NCBI GenBank assembly: GCA_958295955.1
Contig: OY282420.1
Location: forward strand, 2,556,435-2,620,434
Direction: 5' to 3'
Source: an uncultured Bryobacterales bacterium
GTDB taxonomy: Bacteria; Acidobacteriota; Terriglobia; Bryobacterales; UBA6623
DNA: 64,000 bases
Positions 55,564 through 64,000 of this stretch are shown piece by piece (positions within the stretch are counted from its first letter, which is position 1; each line of letters opens with the position of its first letter). The notes beneath the pieces are model-generated. The model searched no databases and was not told where the DNA came from. It saw only the letters and a program-made list of their open reading frames with translations. The translations under genes were made by a program, and so were the position numbers.

Positions 55564-56364
55564 TTGGAACTCGAGATCCAAGCGCGCAGGCTTCAGGACG
55601 TAGGCTTGAACGCCTATGAATCCCGCGCCTATCTGGTCTTGATCGGCCACTCGCGCTTCAAGGCTCTCGAAGTCGCGGGGCGGGCCGAAATCCCCCGCCA
55701 GAAGATTTACGAAGTGCTCGACAGCCTGGTCGAGAAGGGATTCGTCCGCGTGGTTCAGGGCAAGGCCAAGCAGTTTTCGGCCGTAGAGCCCAGGCTGGCG
55801 CTCGACGGCTACCTTACCCGCAAGCGCGAATCGTTCCAGCGCGAGTGGAGCGACCGCCAACACTTGGCGAAAACCGTCAGCGACGACCTGGCGGCCGTAT
55901 TCGAATACGGCAATCAGGGACAGGGGCCGCTCGACTATCTGCGCATCGTGGCCGACACGCGGCAAATCGTCGAAGAATATCACCGCATGCTGCGGCAAAC
56001 CAAGACGGAGTATCTGGAATTCGCGCGGCCGCCGTACGGCGTCGACCCCGTCCGCGAGCCGATGGTGCAAAGCCGCGCCGACCAGGGCGCCATCTGCAAG
56101 CTGATGTTCGACTCCGAAGTCGTCAACAGCCGGGATCAATTGCAAAGGTTGGAACTGCTCCAGCAGGCGGGCGCGGACGTGCGTCTGGGCAAGAACGTGC
56201 CGATGAAGCTGGCGCTGTTCGACAGCCGCAGCGGCATGATTTCGTTGGACGATCCGGTCGTGAGCCACCCGCAGATCACCGCGCTGGTGTTCGAGCATAA
56301 AAGTCTGGCTTCGGCCATGCGCAGCTTGTTCGACGATTTCTGGAACCGCAGCGCCCCGCTGTAG
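55564..56364 (+). CDS. TrmB-type transcriptional regulator
   Basis: This 266-residue regulator has an N-terminal winged helix of the TrmB family: LQDVGLNAYESRAYLVLIGH, then EIPRQKIYEVLDSLVEKGFVRVVQGKAKQFSAVEP. A coiled-coil helix follows, then a C-terminal effector-binding region of the phospholipase-D-like type (SRSGMISLDDPVVSHPQITALVFEHKSLASAM). Family members sense sugars and are common in archaea, less so in bacteria. The gene sits just before galU on the same strand, which fits control of sugar metabolism, but no operator is evident. The start is a TTG. Confidence 0.8.
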   Translation: MELEIQARRLQDVGLNAYESRAYLVLIGHSRFKALEVAGRAEIPRQKIYEVLDSLVEKGFVRVVQGKAKQFSAVEPRLALDGYLTRKRESFQREWSDRQHLAKTVSDDLAAVFEYGNQGQGPLDYLRIVADTRQIVEEYHRMLRQTKTEYLEFARPPYGVDPVREPMVQSRADQGAICKLMFDSEVVNSRDQLQRLELLQQAGADVRLGKNVPMKLALFDSRSGMISLDDPVVSHPQITALVFEHKSLASAMRSLFDDFWNRSAPL

Positions 56365-56428
56365 GCTCCCCGACCGCGGATTCCCCGGCCGAGCGGGCCG
56401 GCCGCAAGCCGTCTGATAGATTGGGAGA

Positions 56429-57307
56429 GTGATCCGCAAGGCCGTTGTACCGGTGGCCGGCCTCGGCGCCCGCCTGCTGCCGGCGACCAAATCGCAACCC
56501 AAAGAAATGCTGCCGGTGGCCAAGAAGCCGGTCGTGCAGTACATAGTCGAAGAGCTCGCCCAATCCGGCGTGCGGCAGTTGTTGTTCATCACCGGCCGCG
56601 GCAAGACATCGATCGAAAACCACTTCGACCGCGACCAGGCATTGATGGATCACTTGCGGCAAACCAACAAGGGCGATCTGCTGGCGGAGCTCGATTTCGA
56701 GCAATCGGGGCTGCATTTCTGGTACACGCGCCAGAGCGTGCAGCGCGGCCTCGGAGACGCGGTTCTGCACGGCGAAGCCTTCGCCGGAAATGACCCGTTC
56801 ATCGTCGCGCTCGGCGATTCGATCATCAGGACCCCGGGCGACGCCACGATCTGCGAACGCATGGCGGCGGCTTACGAAGAGCGCGGCGCCGCGGCGGTGA
56901 TCGCCGTCGAGGAGGTTCCCCGCGAGCACGTCTCGCTCTACGGCATCGTCGAGCCCGCAACCGACGGCGGCGTGTTCACGGTCGGCACGCTGGTCGAAAA
57001 GCCCCGGCCCGAGGAAGCCCCCAGCCGCTTGGCGGTCGCCGGACGCTACATTTTCGCTCCCGTTATTTTCGACTTGCTGCGGCGCGTCGCGCCCGATGCG
57101 TGCGGCGAAATTCAGTTGACCGACGCCATTCGCATGGTCTGCGAGAGCGGCCGGCGCGTTGTGGGGGTCAAGCTCGAGCCCGCGGAGAAGCGCTACGACA
57201 TCGGCAGTATTCCGAGTTATTTCGAAACCTTTATCGACTTCGCTCTCGCCGACCCGGACCACGGCGGACGCGTGCGCGATTACCTGACCGCACTGCTGCG
57301 CGCATGA
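56429..57307 (+). CDS. galU: UTP-glucose-1-phosphate uridylyltransferase
   Basis: This 292-residue enzyme makes UDP-glucose from UTP and glucose-1-phosphate for envelope polysaccharides. The nucleotide-binding start is AVVPVAGLGARLLPATKSQPKEMLPV, with VDKP-type KKPVVQYIVEE. GLGDAVLHGEAFAGNDPFIVALGDS contains the metal aspartate, and VEKPRPEEAPSRLAVAGRYIF the sugar-binding block. A GGGAG site precedes the GTG start. The next gene starts inside its stop region. Confidence 0.92.
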   Translation: MIRKAVVPVAGLGARLLPATKSQPKEMLPVAKKPVVQYIVEELAQSGVRQLLFITGRGKTSIENHFDRDQALMDHLRQTNKGDLLAELDFEQSGLHFWYTRQSVQRGLGDAVLHGEAFAGNDPFIVALGDSIIRTPGDATICERMAAAYEERGAAAVIAVEEVPREHVSLYGIVEPATDGGVFTVGTLVEKPRPEEAPSRLAVAGRYIFAPVIFDLLRRVAPDACGEIQLTDAIRMVCESGRRVVGVKLEPAEKRYDIGSIPSYFETFIDFALADPDHGGRVRDYLTALLRA

Positions 57308-57909
57308 AAGCCCTGATCCTGATCGATCTGCAGAACGATTTCATGCCGGGGGGCGCTCTCGCCGTTCCCGGAGGCGACGCAGTCGTCGCTGTGGCCAACC
57401 GCCTGGCGCGGCGCTTCGAGCATGTGATCGCGACGCAGGATTGGCATCCGGCCGATCACCTCAGCTTCGCCTCGCAGCACCCGGGCAAATCGCCCGGCGA
57501 CGTCGTCGATCTCGACGGCCTGCCGCAAACGCTCTGGCCCGACCACTGCGTGCAAGAAACGGCGGGCGCCGAGTTGCGCCGCGGCCTGGACGTCGGCCGC
57601 ATCGACACGGTCATTCGCAAAGGCGGCGACCGCCTGCTCGACAGCTACAGCGCGTTCTTCGACAACGCGCATCGGCGGGCGACCGGACTGCACGAGCATC
57701 TGCGCGGCGCCGCGATCGACGAAGTCTATCTGACGGGGCTCGCCACCGATTATTGCGTCAAGTTCAGCGCGTTGGACGCCGTTGGACTCGGCCTGCGCGT
57801 ACGCGTGATCCGCGAGGGCTGCCGCGGCATCGGCCTGGAATCCGGCGCCCGCGCCTGGGCGGAGATGGCCGCGGCCGGGGTCGACGTCATCTCGCAAGAT
57901 GCGCTATGA
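57304..57909 (+). CDS. pncA: Nicotinamidase (pyrazinamidase)
   Basis: This 201-residue isochorismatase-fold amidase converts nicotinamide to nicotinate in NAD salvage. The catalytic triad is D8 in LILIDLQNDFMPGG, the lysine in TVIRKGGDRL, and the cysteine in GLATDYCVKFSALDA. Metal-binding residues are in TQDWHPADHLSF. The ATG overlaps the end of galU, and its own end overlaps the NUDIX gene, so the three genes are translationally linked. Confidence 0.92.
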   Translation: MKALILIDLQNDFMPGGALAVPGGDAVVAVANRLARRFEHVIATQDWHPADHLSFASQHPGKSPGDVVDLDGLPQTLWPDHCVQETAGAELRRGLDVGRIDTVIRKGGDRLLDSYSAFFDNAHRRATGLHEHLRGAAIDEVYLTGLATDYCVKFSALDAVGLGLRVRVIREGCRGIGLESGARAWAEMAAAGVDVISQDAL

Positions 57910-58439
57910 GCGGCAAGACCGAGACATTGGGCGAGGGCCGGTTTCTACGCCTGCAGAAACGCAACGGATGGGAGTTCGTCGAACGGGTTGCCGTGCGCGG
58001 CGTGGCGGTTCTCATCGCCGTCACCGCAGCCGACGAATTGGTGCTCGTCGAACAGTACCGCGAGCCGGTGCGGGCGAAAATGATCGAGTTGCCGGCCGGA
58101 CTTGTCGGCGACGAGCCGGCATTCAGCGGCGAAAGCCTGTTGGCGGCGGCCAACCGCGAATTGGAGGAAGAGACCGGATATTGCGCGGGGCGGCTTTCGG
58201 TCGTTGCGGAAATGCCCAGCTCGGGGGGAATGACGAGCGAGATCGTCACCTTCGTCCACGCGGCGGAATTGACAAAGGTCGGTCCGGGCGGCGGAGTGGA
58301 GGGCGAAGACATTCGAGTCCGCGTCGTGCCTCTCGCCGTTGTCGATCGCCGGCTCGGCGCGCTCAGCGCCGAGGGCTATCTGATCGACCCGAAGATCTAT
58401 GCCGGTCTGCGGTTGCTGACCCACGCGGTTGGCGGATAG
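57906..58439 (+). CDS. NUDIX hydrolase (ADP-ribose pyrophosphatase-like)
   Basis: This 177-residue hydrolase has the Nudix box around ESLLAAANRELEEETGYCAG (REXXEE core). An upstream LVLVEQYREPVRAKMIELPAGLV is characteristic of ADP-ribose pyrophosphatases. It would split ADP-ribose to AMP and ribose-5-phosphate. Its ATG overlaps the pncA stop, which makes sense as NAD turnover and salvage together. Confidence 0.88.
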   Translation: MSGKTETLGEGRFLRLQKRNGWEFVERVAVRGVAVLIAVTAADELVLVEQYREPVRAKMIELPAGLVGDEPAFSGESLLAAANRELEEETGYCAGRLSVVAEMPSSGGMTSEIVTFVHAAELTKVGPGGGVEGEDIRVRVVPLAVVDRRLGALSAEGYLIDPKIYAGLRLLTHAVGG

Positions 58440-58473
58440 CGGAGAACGGAGCGCGCGCAGAGGGCGGGCTGCT

Positions 58474-58926
58474 TCACGGAGCGGCCACGACCGCGCCGCT
58501 CCCCTGTATCCGGTAAACGATTTGCGGGCTCTTCACGCTCAGGGGATCGAAGCGGCGGCCTTGCTCTTCGGCCTCGTGCTTCGCGGCGGCGGCGGCCTGC
58601 TCCCGCGAGAGCTCGAAGCGCACGAACTTGCCCTCGGCAACCGCCTCGCGTCCCAGCGCCTCCTTGGGAAAGACGATTTCCCCGTCGGCCACCTTGATGC
58701 GCACCATGTCTCCACCGTCGCTGCGAAGCATCATCCAACAGCCCGCCATGAGGCAAACTTCCGTGATTTTCCCTTTGACTTGCACGGTCTTGCCGACATA
58801 ATCGTCCGCAGCCGCGAGCAGCTTGCCGATTTCCAGAGGGCCGTTCAAAGTCAACGGCTCGCCGAGCTTCAGATCGGCGGCGCACAGGCCGGCGGAAACC
58901 AGGAGCGCGAGGGAAAATCGAAGCAT
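58474..58926 (-). CDS. Exported DUF4920 protein
   Basis: This 150-residue protein has a signal peptide (MLRFSLALLVSAGLCAA) and an OB-like DUF4920 domain: YVGKTVQVKGKITEVCLMAGCWMMLRSDGGD, in which the Cys-x-x-x-x-Cys-Trp is a family signature, then IRIKVADGEIVFPKEA. The biochemical role is unknown; a metal or redox role is possible given the cysteines. The ATG at 58926 begins the signal; the longer frame upstream has none. It is followed downstream by the convergent NUDIX gene. Confidence 0.78.
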   Translation of the reverse strand: MLRFSLALLVSAGLCAADLKLGEPLTLNGPLEIGKLLAAADDYVGKTVQVKGKITEVCLMAGCWMMLRSDGGDMVRIKVADGEIVFPKEALGREAVAEGKFVRFELSREQAAAAAKHEAEEQGRRFDPLSVKSPQIVYRIQGSGAVVAAP

Positions 58927-59035
58927 AACGTCAGAATACACGAGGCGGCCTGCCTTGTCCGCGCCGGCCTCGGTCGCCCGGCATCCGCCGAGAAACGCCG
59001 CGAACGGCTTGCAGCGCGGCCGCCGGGTTCGCAAG

Positions 59036-62000
59036 CTACCAGGTATCGACGTTCGGGCGCTTTTTGGTTGCGCGCTTCGCGGGCGGTGGAACCGACTCCA
59101 ACGCGCGGCCGATCCAGACTCGCGAATCCGCCGGGTCGATCACGTCGTCGAACGCAAACGACACGCCGCCGTTTAGCGCGCGGCCCCGTTCGTAAGCGGC
59201 GGCCACAAGCTCGTCGTAGCGCCGGCGGCGCGCGGCGGGGTCGTCGATGGCCGCCAACTCGTTGCGAAAGCCGAGCTTCATCTGGCCTTCGAGGCCCATG
59301 CCTCCGTATTCGCCGGTGGGCCAAGCCACGCTGAACATCGGTTTCTTCATGTCGCCGCCGGCCATCGCCTGCGCGCCCAGGCCGTAGGCCTTGCGCAAAA
59401 CGATCGTCATCAGCGGCGTCGTGATATTCGGGCCGGTCACGAACAACCGGCTGCAGTGGCGCACGAGGCCGGTCCGTTCGATTTCCGGGCCGACCATCAT
59501 GCCCGGTGTATCGCAAAGGACGACGATGGGCAGGTCGAAGGCATCGCAAAGCTGCATGAAGCGCGCCGCCTTATCCGCTCCGTCGCTGTCGATCGCGCCC
59601 GACAGGCGCTTCGGGTTGTTGGCGATGATGCCCAGCGGACGCCCCTCGATCCGCGCCAGCGCGGTAATCATGCCCGGTCCGAATTGCGCGCGCAACTCCA
59701 GGATGCTGCCCGTATCCGCAAGCGTTCGCACCAGGCTGCGAATGTCGTAAACGCGCAGCCGGTTCTCGGGAACGGCGTTGCGCAGCAACCTCTGATCGGC
59801 GCACTCCCAGCCGCCGACCGCGCCTTGAAAATACGACAGGTATTGTTGCGCCGCGGCCACCGCCTCGGCCTCGTCCTTGACCGCGATATCGACTACGCCG
59901 CTCGGAACCTGGACATCCATCGGGCCGACCTCGTCCGGGCGGAAGACGCCGAGTCCGCCGCCTTCGATGAGCGCGGGGCCGCCCATGCCGATGCTCGAAT
60001 TTTCGGTGGCGATGATCGCATCGCAGCAGCCCAGCAGAGAGGCGTTGCCGGCGAAGCAATAGCGAGAGGCGATGCCCACCAGGGGAACCCATCCGCTGAG
60101 CGAGCCCATAGTGGCGAACGTGGAAATGTCGAGTGGGCGGTAAGCGTCGTCGGTGCGGCCCTGTCCTGCCCCGGTGACGCCGGTTCCGCCTTTGCGTTTG
60201 CCGCCCGTGCCCGCGCGGCCGCCGCCGCCTTCGGCGAACAGCACCACGGGGCGCCGCCACTTGCGCGCCAACTCGAGCATGCGGTCCGTCTTGAGGTGGT
60301 TGGTAACTCCCTGAGTTCCGGCCAGCACCGTATAGTCGTAGGCCATCACTACGCAGCGCGACGCTTCGCCGGAAAACTGCCCGCCGTTGATCGAGCCGAT
60401 GCCGGTGACCATGCCGTCGGTCGGGAATTTCTTGACCGCCTCGCCGCGCGGCAACCCCGACCCGGGGGTCAGCGCGAGTTGGCCGTACTCTATGAAACTC
60501 CCCGCGTCGCAAAGATCGTCGATGTTTTCCCGGGCCGTGCGCTGCTGCGTCTTGCGGCGCTTGGCTACCGCGTCCGGCCTGGCTGCGTCGAGCGTGACGC
60601 GCCGGCGCTCGTGAACTTCCGCCAGATCGGGCCGCACGAAATCAAGATCGGGGGCTTCGCCGCCGCCGCCCGCCCGCGCCGCGAGCTCCTTTTCCTCGAT
60701 GAACGCCAACGGGCTTCCTTCGTAAACCGTATCGCCAACCGAAACGGCGAGCTCGCGCACGGCGCCGCTGACCGGGGAACGGATCTCGTGTTCCATCTTC
60801 ATGGCTTCCATCACCAGAATCCGTTCCCGCTCGCCGATCTCGCTGCCGGCGGCAACGTCCAGACTGACAATCGTTCCCTGCATCGGCGCCCGAACGGCGG
60901 CGACGCCCTCGATTGCGGGAGGCTCCGCCGCGCCCGCGGCCCGAGATGCGCCCGCGGTCTTGCCGTGAGCGAGCACGGCAAGCGGGTCGTCGCTGTCGAT
61001 CCTGGCGCCGGCCGCGCGCCGGTTTTCCTCCGCTCCGTCGGCAGTGGAAAGGGCGGCCGGTTGCCAATCCCGCGAAGCCGCCGCCAACTCGTTCGCCCGA
61101 TCGTCGACAAAGCGCGTATGGGCGCGGACTCCGAGCACGTCGGGGTGCGTCAGCAGCGCCCGCAGGAAAGCGATATTCGTCTGCACGCCGGCGATGCGGA
61201 ATTCGCCGAGCGCCCGCGCCGTCCGCGCCGCCGCGGCCGGAAAATCGGCGGCAGGAGAATAGGCGACGACCTTCGCCAACAGCGAATCGAACGCCGGGCT
61301 CGTCCGATAGCCGGCATAGCCGAAAGTATCGGTTCGAATGCGCGGACCGGACGGAACTTCGAACGCCGTCAAAAGGCCGCTCGAAGGACGCGCCTCCCCG
61401 TTCGGCCCCATCGTCTCCATATTCACCCGCGCCTGAACCGCGAAACCGCGCGGGGCCGGGATCATCGGCTGCGCGGCGCCCAGTTCCGGCAACGACTTCC
61501 CCCGCGCGATCTCGAGTTGCAAGCGGACGAGATCGAGGCCGGTGACTTCCTCGGTCACGGTATGCTCGACCTGCAAGCGGGCGTTGGCCTCGATGAAAGC
61601 AAACCCGCCGGGATCGCGGGCATCCTCGACCAGGAATTCGAACGTGCCGAGATTGCGGTAGCGCGCGGCGCTTGCCAGCTTTACCGCCGCCGCGGCCAGG
61701 TTCGCCCGCAGCGCGCCGTCAAGCTCGGGAGCGGGCGCGATCTCGACGATCTTTTGGCGGCGCCGCTGCAGCGTGCAGTCGCGGTCGCCGAGCGCGCTCA
61801 CGGTTCCTGCGCCGTCGGCGGCGATTTGCACTTCGATGTGCCTGACCCGCGGCAGGAAGCGCTCGACGAACACGCCGCCCGCGCCGAAAGCCGATTCCGC
61901 CTCCGAGCACGCGCGGGCATAGGCGTCCTCGACCGCGCCGCGGCTCGTCACGAGGCGCAGGCCCCGCCCGCCGCCGCCGCTGACGGCCTTGATCAACATC

Positions 62001-62455
62001 GCCGAACCCGCCGGCAGGCCTTCGAAAAATTCTTGCGCCTCTGCGAGCGAGACGGCTTGCGAAATGCCCGCCGCGACCGGAACGCCGTGTTCCTCGGCAA
62101 GAGCCCGCGCGCGCGCTTTATTCCCGAACAGCGCCAGAGCTTCCGGCGGCGGACCGACGAACAGAATGTTTTCGTCCACGCACCGCGCGGCGAACGCGGC
62201 GTTCTCGCTCAAAAACCCATATCCGGGGTGAACGGCATCGCAACCGTGCTCCTTCGCTGCCGCAACGATCCGCTCGATATCCAGGTAGGCGCGAGGCCCA
62301 TTGCCGGCAAGCGCGGCGGAGCGGTCCGCTCGAAGAACGTGCAGCGAGCGGGCATCGTCTTCGGAATAGACCGCGACGGCGGGAATATCGAGCTCGGCGG
62401 CGGCCCGCGCGATCCGAATCGCGATTTCGCCGCGGTTGGCGATTAACAACTTCAT
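59036..62455 (-). CDS. Single-chain biotin-dependent acyl-CoA carboxylase
   Basis: This 1139-residue enzyme holds all three activities in one chain. Residues 1-445 are biotin carboxylase (KLLIANRGEIAIRIARAA, HPGYGFLSENAAFA, the GGGGRGLRLV loop, EANARLQVEHTVTEE). Residues about 520-600 are the carrier (VMEAMKMEHEIRSP, with the biotinyl lysine). The remainder is carboxyltransferase (VTGIGSINGGQFSGEASRC, GMGGPALIEGGGLG, NNPKRLSGAIDSDGADKAARF, CDTPGMMVGPE). The layout matches long-chain acyl-CoA carboxylases with broad substrates, not the split ACC of fatty acid synthesis. GAGGAAA precedes the ATG. A decayed CoA-transferase gene ends 12 bases upstream, suggesting an operon for CoA thioesters. Confidence 0.9.
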   Translation of the reverse strand: MKLLIANRGEIAIRIARAAAELDIPAVAVYSEDDARSLHVLRADRSAALAGNGPRAYLDIERIVAAAKEHGCDAVHPGYGFLSENAAFAARCVDENILFVGPPPEALALFGNKARARALAEEHGVPVAAGISQAVSLAEAQEFFEGLPAGSAMLIKAVSGGGGRGLRLVTSRGAVEDAYARACSEAESAFGAGGVFVERFLPRVRHIEVQIAADGAGTVSALGDRDCTLQRRRQKIVEIAPAPELDGALRANLAAAAVKLASAARYRNLGTFEFLVEDARDPGGFAFIEANARLQVEHTVTEEVTGLDLVRLQLEIARGKSLPELGAAQPMIPAPRGFAVQARVNMETMGPNGEARPSSGLLTAFEVPSGPRIRTDTFGYAGYRTSPAFDSLLAKVVAYSPAADFPAAAARTARALGEFRIAGVQTNIAFLRALLTHPDVLGVRAHTRFVDDRANELAAASRDWQPAALSTADGAEENRRAAGARIDSDDPLAVLAHGKTAGASRAAGAAEPPAIEGVAAVRAPMQGTIVSLDVAAGSEIGERERILVMEAMKMEHEIRSPVSGAVRELAVSVGDTVYEGSPLAFIEEKELAARAGGGGEAPDLDFVRPDLAEVHERRRVTLDAARPDAVAKRRKTQQRTARENIDDLCDAGSFIEYGQLALTPGSGLPRGEAVKKFPTDGMVTGIGSINGGQFSGEASRCVVMAYDYTVLAGTQGVTNHLKTDRMLELARKWRRPVVLFAEGGGGRAGTGGKRKGGTGVTGAGQGRTDDAYRPLDISTFATMGSLSGWVPLVGIASRYCFAGNASLLGCCDAIIATENSSIGMGGPALIEGGGLGVFRPDEVGPMDVQVPSGVVDIAVKDEAEAVAAAQQYLSYFQGAVGGWECADQRLLRNAVPENRLRVYDIRSLVRTLADTGSILELRAQFGPGMITALARIEGRPLGIIANNPKRLSGAIDSDGADKAARFMQLCDAFDLPIVVLCDTPGMMVGPEIERTGLVRHCSRLFVTGPNITTPLMTIVLRKAYGLGAQAMAGGDMKKPMFSVAWPTGEYGGMGLEGQMKLGFRNELAAIDDPAARRRRYDELVAAAYERGRALNGGVSFAFDDVIDPADSRVWIGRALESVPPPAKRATKKRPNVDTW

Positions 62456-62467
62456 CGACGATTTCCT

Positions 62468-63346
62468 CTATGTCCGGCGGGCGGGCAGGCGCGGCCGATC
62501 CCCGATGATCCCCGACTTGGCGAGGTCTGCGATCTCCCGGCCGGATAGGCCCAAGATACCGCCGAGTATCTCGCGGTTGTGCCGGCCTAACGTAGGCGCG
62601 GGCCGCTCGATGTCGAACGGCGCTCCGACCAGCCGATACGGCGCCGGCGGGTTCGGTTGGGCGCCGACGAAATCCCGTTCCATGATTCTCCAGTAGCCCC
62701 GCGCTTGAAGATGAGCGTCCCGGGTTAAATCCGAGGCCGGCCGGACAACGCCGGACGGAACCCCGGCTGCCTGCAAGCGGTTCATGGCCGCCCAAGCGTC
62801 ACGACCGCGGGTCCAGCGGGTGACCGCCGCGTCCAGCTCTCCGCGGCGTTGGAGGCGGTCGGCAACCGAGCCGAAACCGGCAACGAGACCGCCTAGCGCC
62901 TCGCGGAAGCCGGCCCACTGCGCCTCGTTCTGCACTTGCACCGCCAACCAGCGGTCGCTGCCGGCGCAACGATAGACCCCGTGCGGGGCCGCCGCGGCGA
63001 GTCGTTCCGGGTTCACGGCCCTGCGGCCTCCGATTCCGCAATCGATTACCAACGCGCTGTCTCGCGCCAACTCGAAAAACTGCGCGGCGTCCTTGGGGCT
63101 GTCCATATCCAACACGATGCTGCGCTTGTTCGTGCTCAAGTAAGAGTGCATCGCGCTCGATTCGGGCGGCGCGGCGCCCGGAACGAAGGGAGCAAGCCCG
63201 CGCGTTGCGAATCCGCTGTCCGGCGGCTCCACCAGAACCACCTCGGCGCCGTGATCCGCGAACAGTTTTCCGCAATAGGCGGCGGCTACGCTGCCGGCAA
63301 CGTCGAAAACGGAGATGCCTGCCAATGCTTGCGTTCCCCGGTTCAT
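62468..63346 (-). CDS. CaiB/BaiF-family CoA-transferase-like protein lacking the catalytic middle
   Basis: This 292-residue protein has the family start (LAGISVFDVAGSVAAAYCGKLFADHGAEVVLVEPP, then YLSTNKRSIVLDM) and the family end (RGYWRIMERDF, APTLGRHNREIL). Full members are about 400 residues. Between NPERLAAAA and PHGVYRCAGSDRWLAVQVQ the block holding the catalytic aspartate and much of the active site is absent, without a frame change. The product therefore lacks the residue that carries the acyl anhydride and probably cannot transfer CoA. It may be a decaying gene or a non-catalytic partner. It is translated just before the acyl-CoA carboxylase. Confidence 0.75.
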   Translation of the reverse strand: MNRGTQALAGISVFDVAGSVAAAYCGKLFADHGAEVVLVEPPDSGFATRGLAPFVPGAAPPESSAMHSYLSTNKRSIVLDMDSPKDAAQFFELARDSALVIDCGIGGRRAVNPERLAAAAPHGVYRCAGSDRWLAVQVQNEAQWAGFREALGGLVAGFGSVADRLQRRGELDAAVTRWTRGRDAWAAMNRLQAAGVPSGVVRPASDLTRDAHLQARGYWRIMERDFVGAQPNPPAPYRLVGAPFDIERPAPTLGRHNREILGGILGLSGREIADLAKSGIIGDRPRLPARRT

Positions 63347-63451
63347 CGCTTGCTCGATGTCATTTCCACGGCCGGCGGCGCGCGGCGGGGATCGCCGAGA
63401 TAGACATCGCCATGCTTGCGTTTCGCTCCGCGCGAATGAACGCCTCCCGGC

Positions 63452-64000
63452 TCAGTCCGCAGGCAGCGGCGTCACGGCTCGGTCGAGGTATTGGCGGACG
63501 GCGTCGACCACCGCCCGGTTCTCCGCCGCCACGTTGTTTTCTTCTCCCGGATCGACGGTCAGATCGAACAACTCGAGCGGTTCTTCCGGGCCTTCGCGAA
63601 CGGCCTTCCAGCGGCCCCAACGGACGGCTTCCGCGTTGCCCGCAGTGCCGCCCCAATAGAGAAAGCGGTCGCCCTGTTCCTGCCGGGCGCCCGTCAGCGC
63701 CGGCAGAACGCTGATGCCGTCGATCGCTTCGGGAATCTCGAAACCCAGCAGATCGGCAACGGTAGGCAAAAAGTCGGCGAAATACCAGACGAAATCGCTG
63801 CTTGCTCCGGCGGGCGCTTTGCCCGGCCAGCGCACGATCATCGGGACGCGGATTCCGCCGTCGTGCAGCGAACGCTTATAGCCTTGCAGCGGGCCGTTCG
63901 AGTCGAAGAAAAACGGGTCGTTGCCGCCTTCTTTGTGGGGGCCGTTGTCGGAGGTGAAAAAGACCAGCGTGTTCTCGTCGATGCCGTGCCGTTTCAGCGC
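63452..64000 (-). CDS. Sulfatase (3' part; 5' end outside window)
   Basis: This is the C-terminal portion of a family S1 arylsulfatase. The visible part has FFTSDNGPHKEGGNDPFF (metal-binding DN), LHDGGIRVPMIVRWPGKAP and the tail SDFVWYFADFLPTVADLLG, with LYDL-like LFDLTVDPGEENNVA. Enzymes of this kind remove sulfate from polysaccharides or glycosaminoglycans. The formylglycine cysteine or serine motif lies beyond the window. The 105 bases between it and the CoA-transferase gene show no gene or clear signal. Confidence 0.88.
   Translation of the reverse strand, partial: ALKRHGIDENTLVFFTSDNGPHKEGGNDPFFFDSNGPLQGYKRSLHDGGIRVPMIVRWPGKAPAGASSDFVWYFADFLPTVADLLGFEIPEAIDGISVLPALTGARQEQGDRFLYWGGTAGNAEAVRWGRWKAVREGPEEPLELFDLTVDPGEENNVAAENRAVVDAVRQYLDRAVTPLPAD

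Noticed and set aside
59456-62446. 996-residue open frame on the plus strand opposite the acyl-CoA carboxylase
   Set aside because: It is a GC-rich antisense shadow: Arg/Ala/Gly-rich composition, no motif, fully inside a gene with complete family motifs.

Overview
The window is GC-rich bacterial chromosome with short intergenic gaps and no phage or transposase genes. Two secreted VWFA-related proteins, a DUF1080 protein, a DUF3604 protein, a DUF4920 protein, a sulfatase, an NtrY/NtrX pair and a fused LptF-LptG point to a Gram-negative (LPS-type) member of the Acidobacteriota. That placement is inferred from gene content, not from a marker gene.

Left third (1-33.2 kb): mostly ordinary chromosomal genes. 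In order: an ACP/acyl-AMP ligase/acyltransferase fusion, a DUF3604 protein, a branched-chain aminotransferase, an L,D-transpeptidase, a Tat-exported aldo/keto reductase, a PHP phosphatase, a periplasmic SurA/PpiD-like isomerase, the ntrY-ntrX pair, a DUF4258 protein, a ferric-reductase-like membrane protein, an M20 peptidase, a methyltransferase and a run of overlapping small genes (CvpA, two carboxypeptidase-regulatory-like exported proteins, a thioredoxin-like protein). Then come a VWFA protein, a response regulator, a UPF0173 hydrolase, an epoxide hydrolase, a decayed SRPBCC gene, a rhodanese, a GT2 plus flippase-like pair, an apparently orphan DNA methyltransferase, DUF1080, the arsenosugar pair (peroxidase-like protein plus ArsS) and a single-chain LptF-LptG. 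A tRNA-Glu(CTC) follows, whose encoded CCA runs into the start codon of an SLC13 transporter.

Centre (35.0-53.6 kb): the remarkable part. A HAD-UbiA fusion, a DprE1-like FAD oxidase and, 15 kb later, a DprE2-like SDR are the enzymes expected for making polyprenyl-phospho-arabinofuranose. Between oxidase and reductase lie six large multi-pass GT-C-type membrane proteins of two scaffold families (A at 37901, 40307, 45149; B at 42549, 47328, 50451). All six end in the same roughly 125-residue extracytoplasmic module, which is near-identical in DNA even between families. The junctions between them carry truncated pieces of the reductase gene and copies of the 3' end of the oxidase gene, so the array grew by repeated duplication and recombination of the interval between the two enzymes. 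Two coding homopolymers of 12 (G12 at 40383, C12 at 48103) suggest phase variation. I read this as a recombining, possibly phase-variable set of arabinofuranosyl (or related pentosyl) transferases that decorate a surface glycan.

Right end (53.7-64 kb): an NYN-domain protein, a second VWFA protein, a TrmB-type regulator, the overlapping galU-pncA-NUDIX run, a DUF4920 protein, a single-chain biotin-dependent acyl-CoA carboxylase preceded by a catalytically gutted CaiB/BaiF gene, and the 3' part of a sulfatase that runs off the window.
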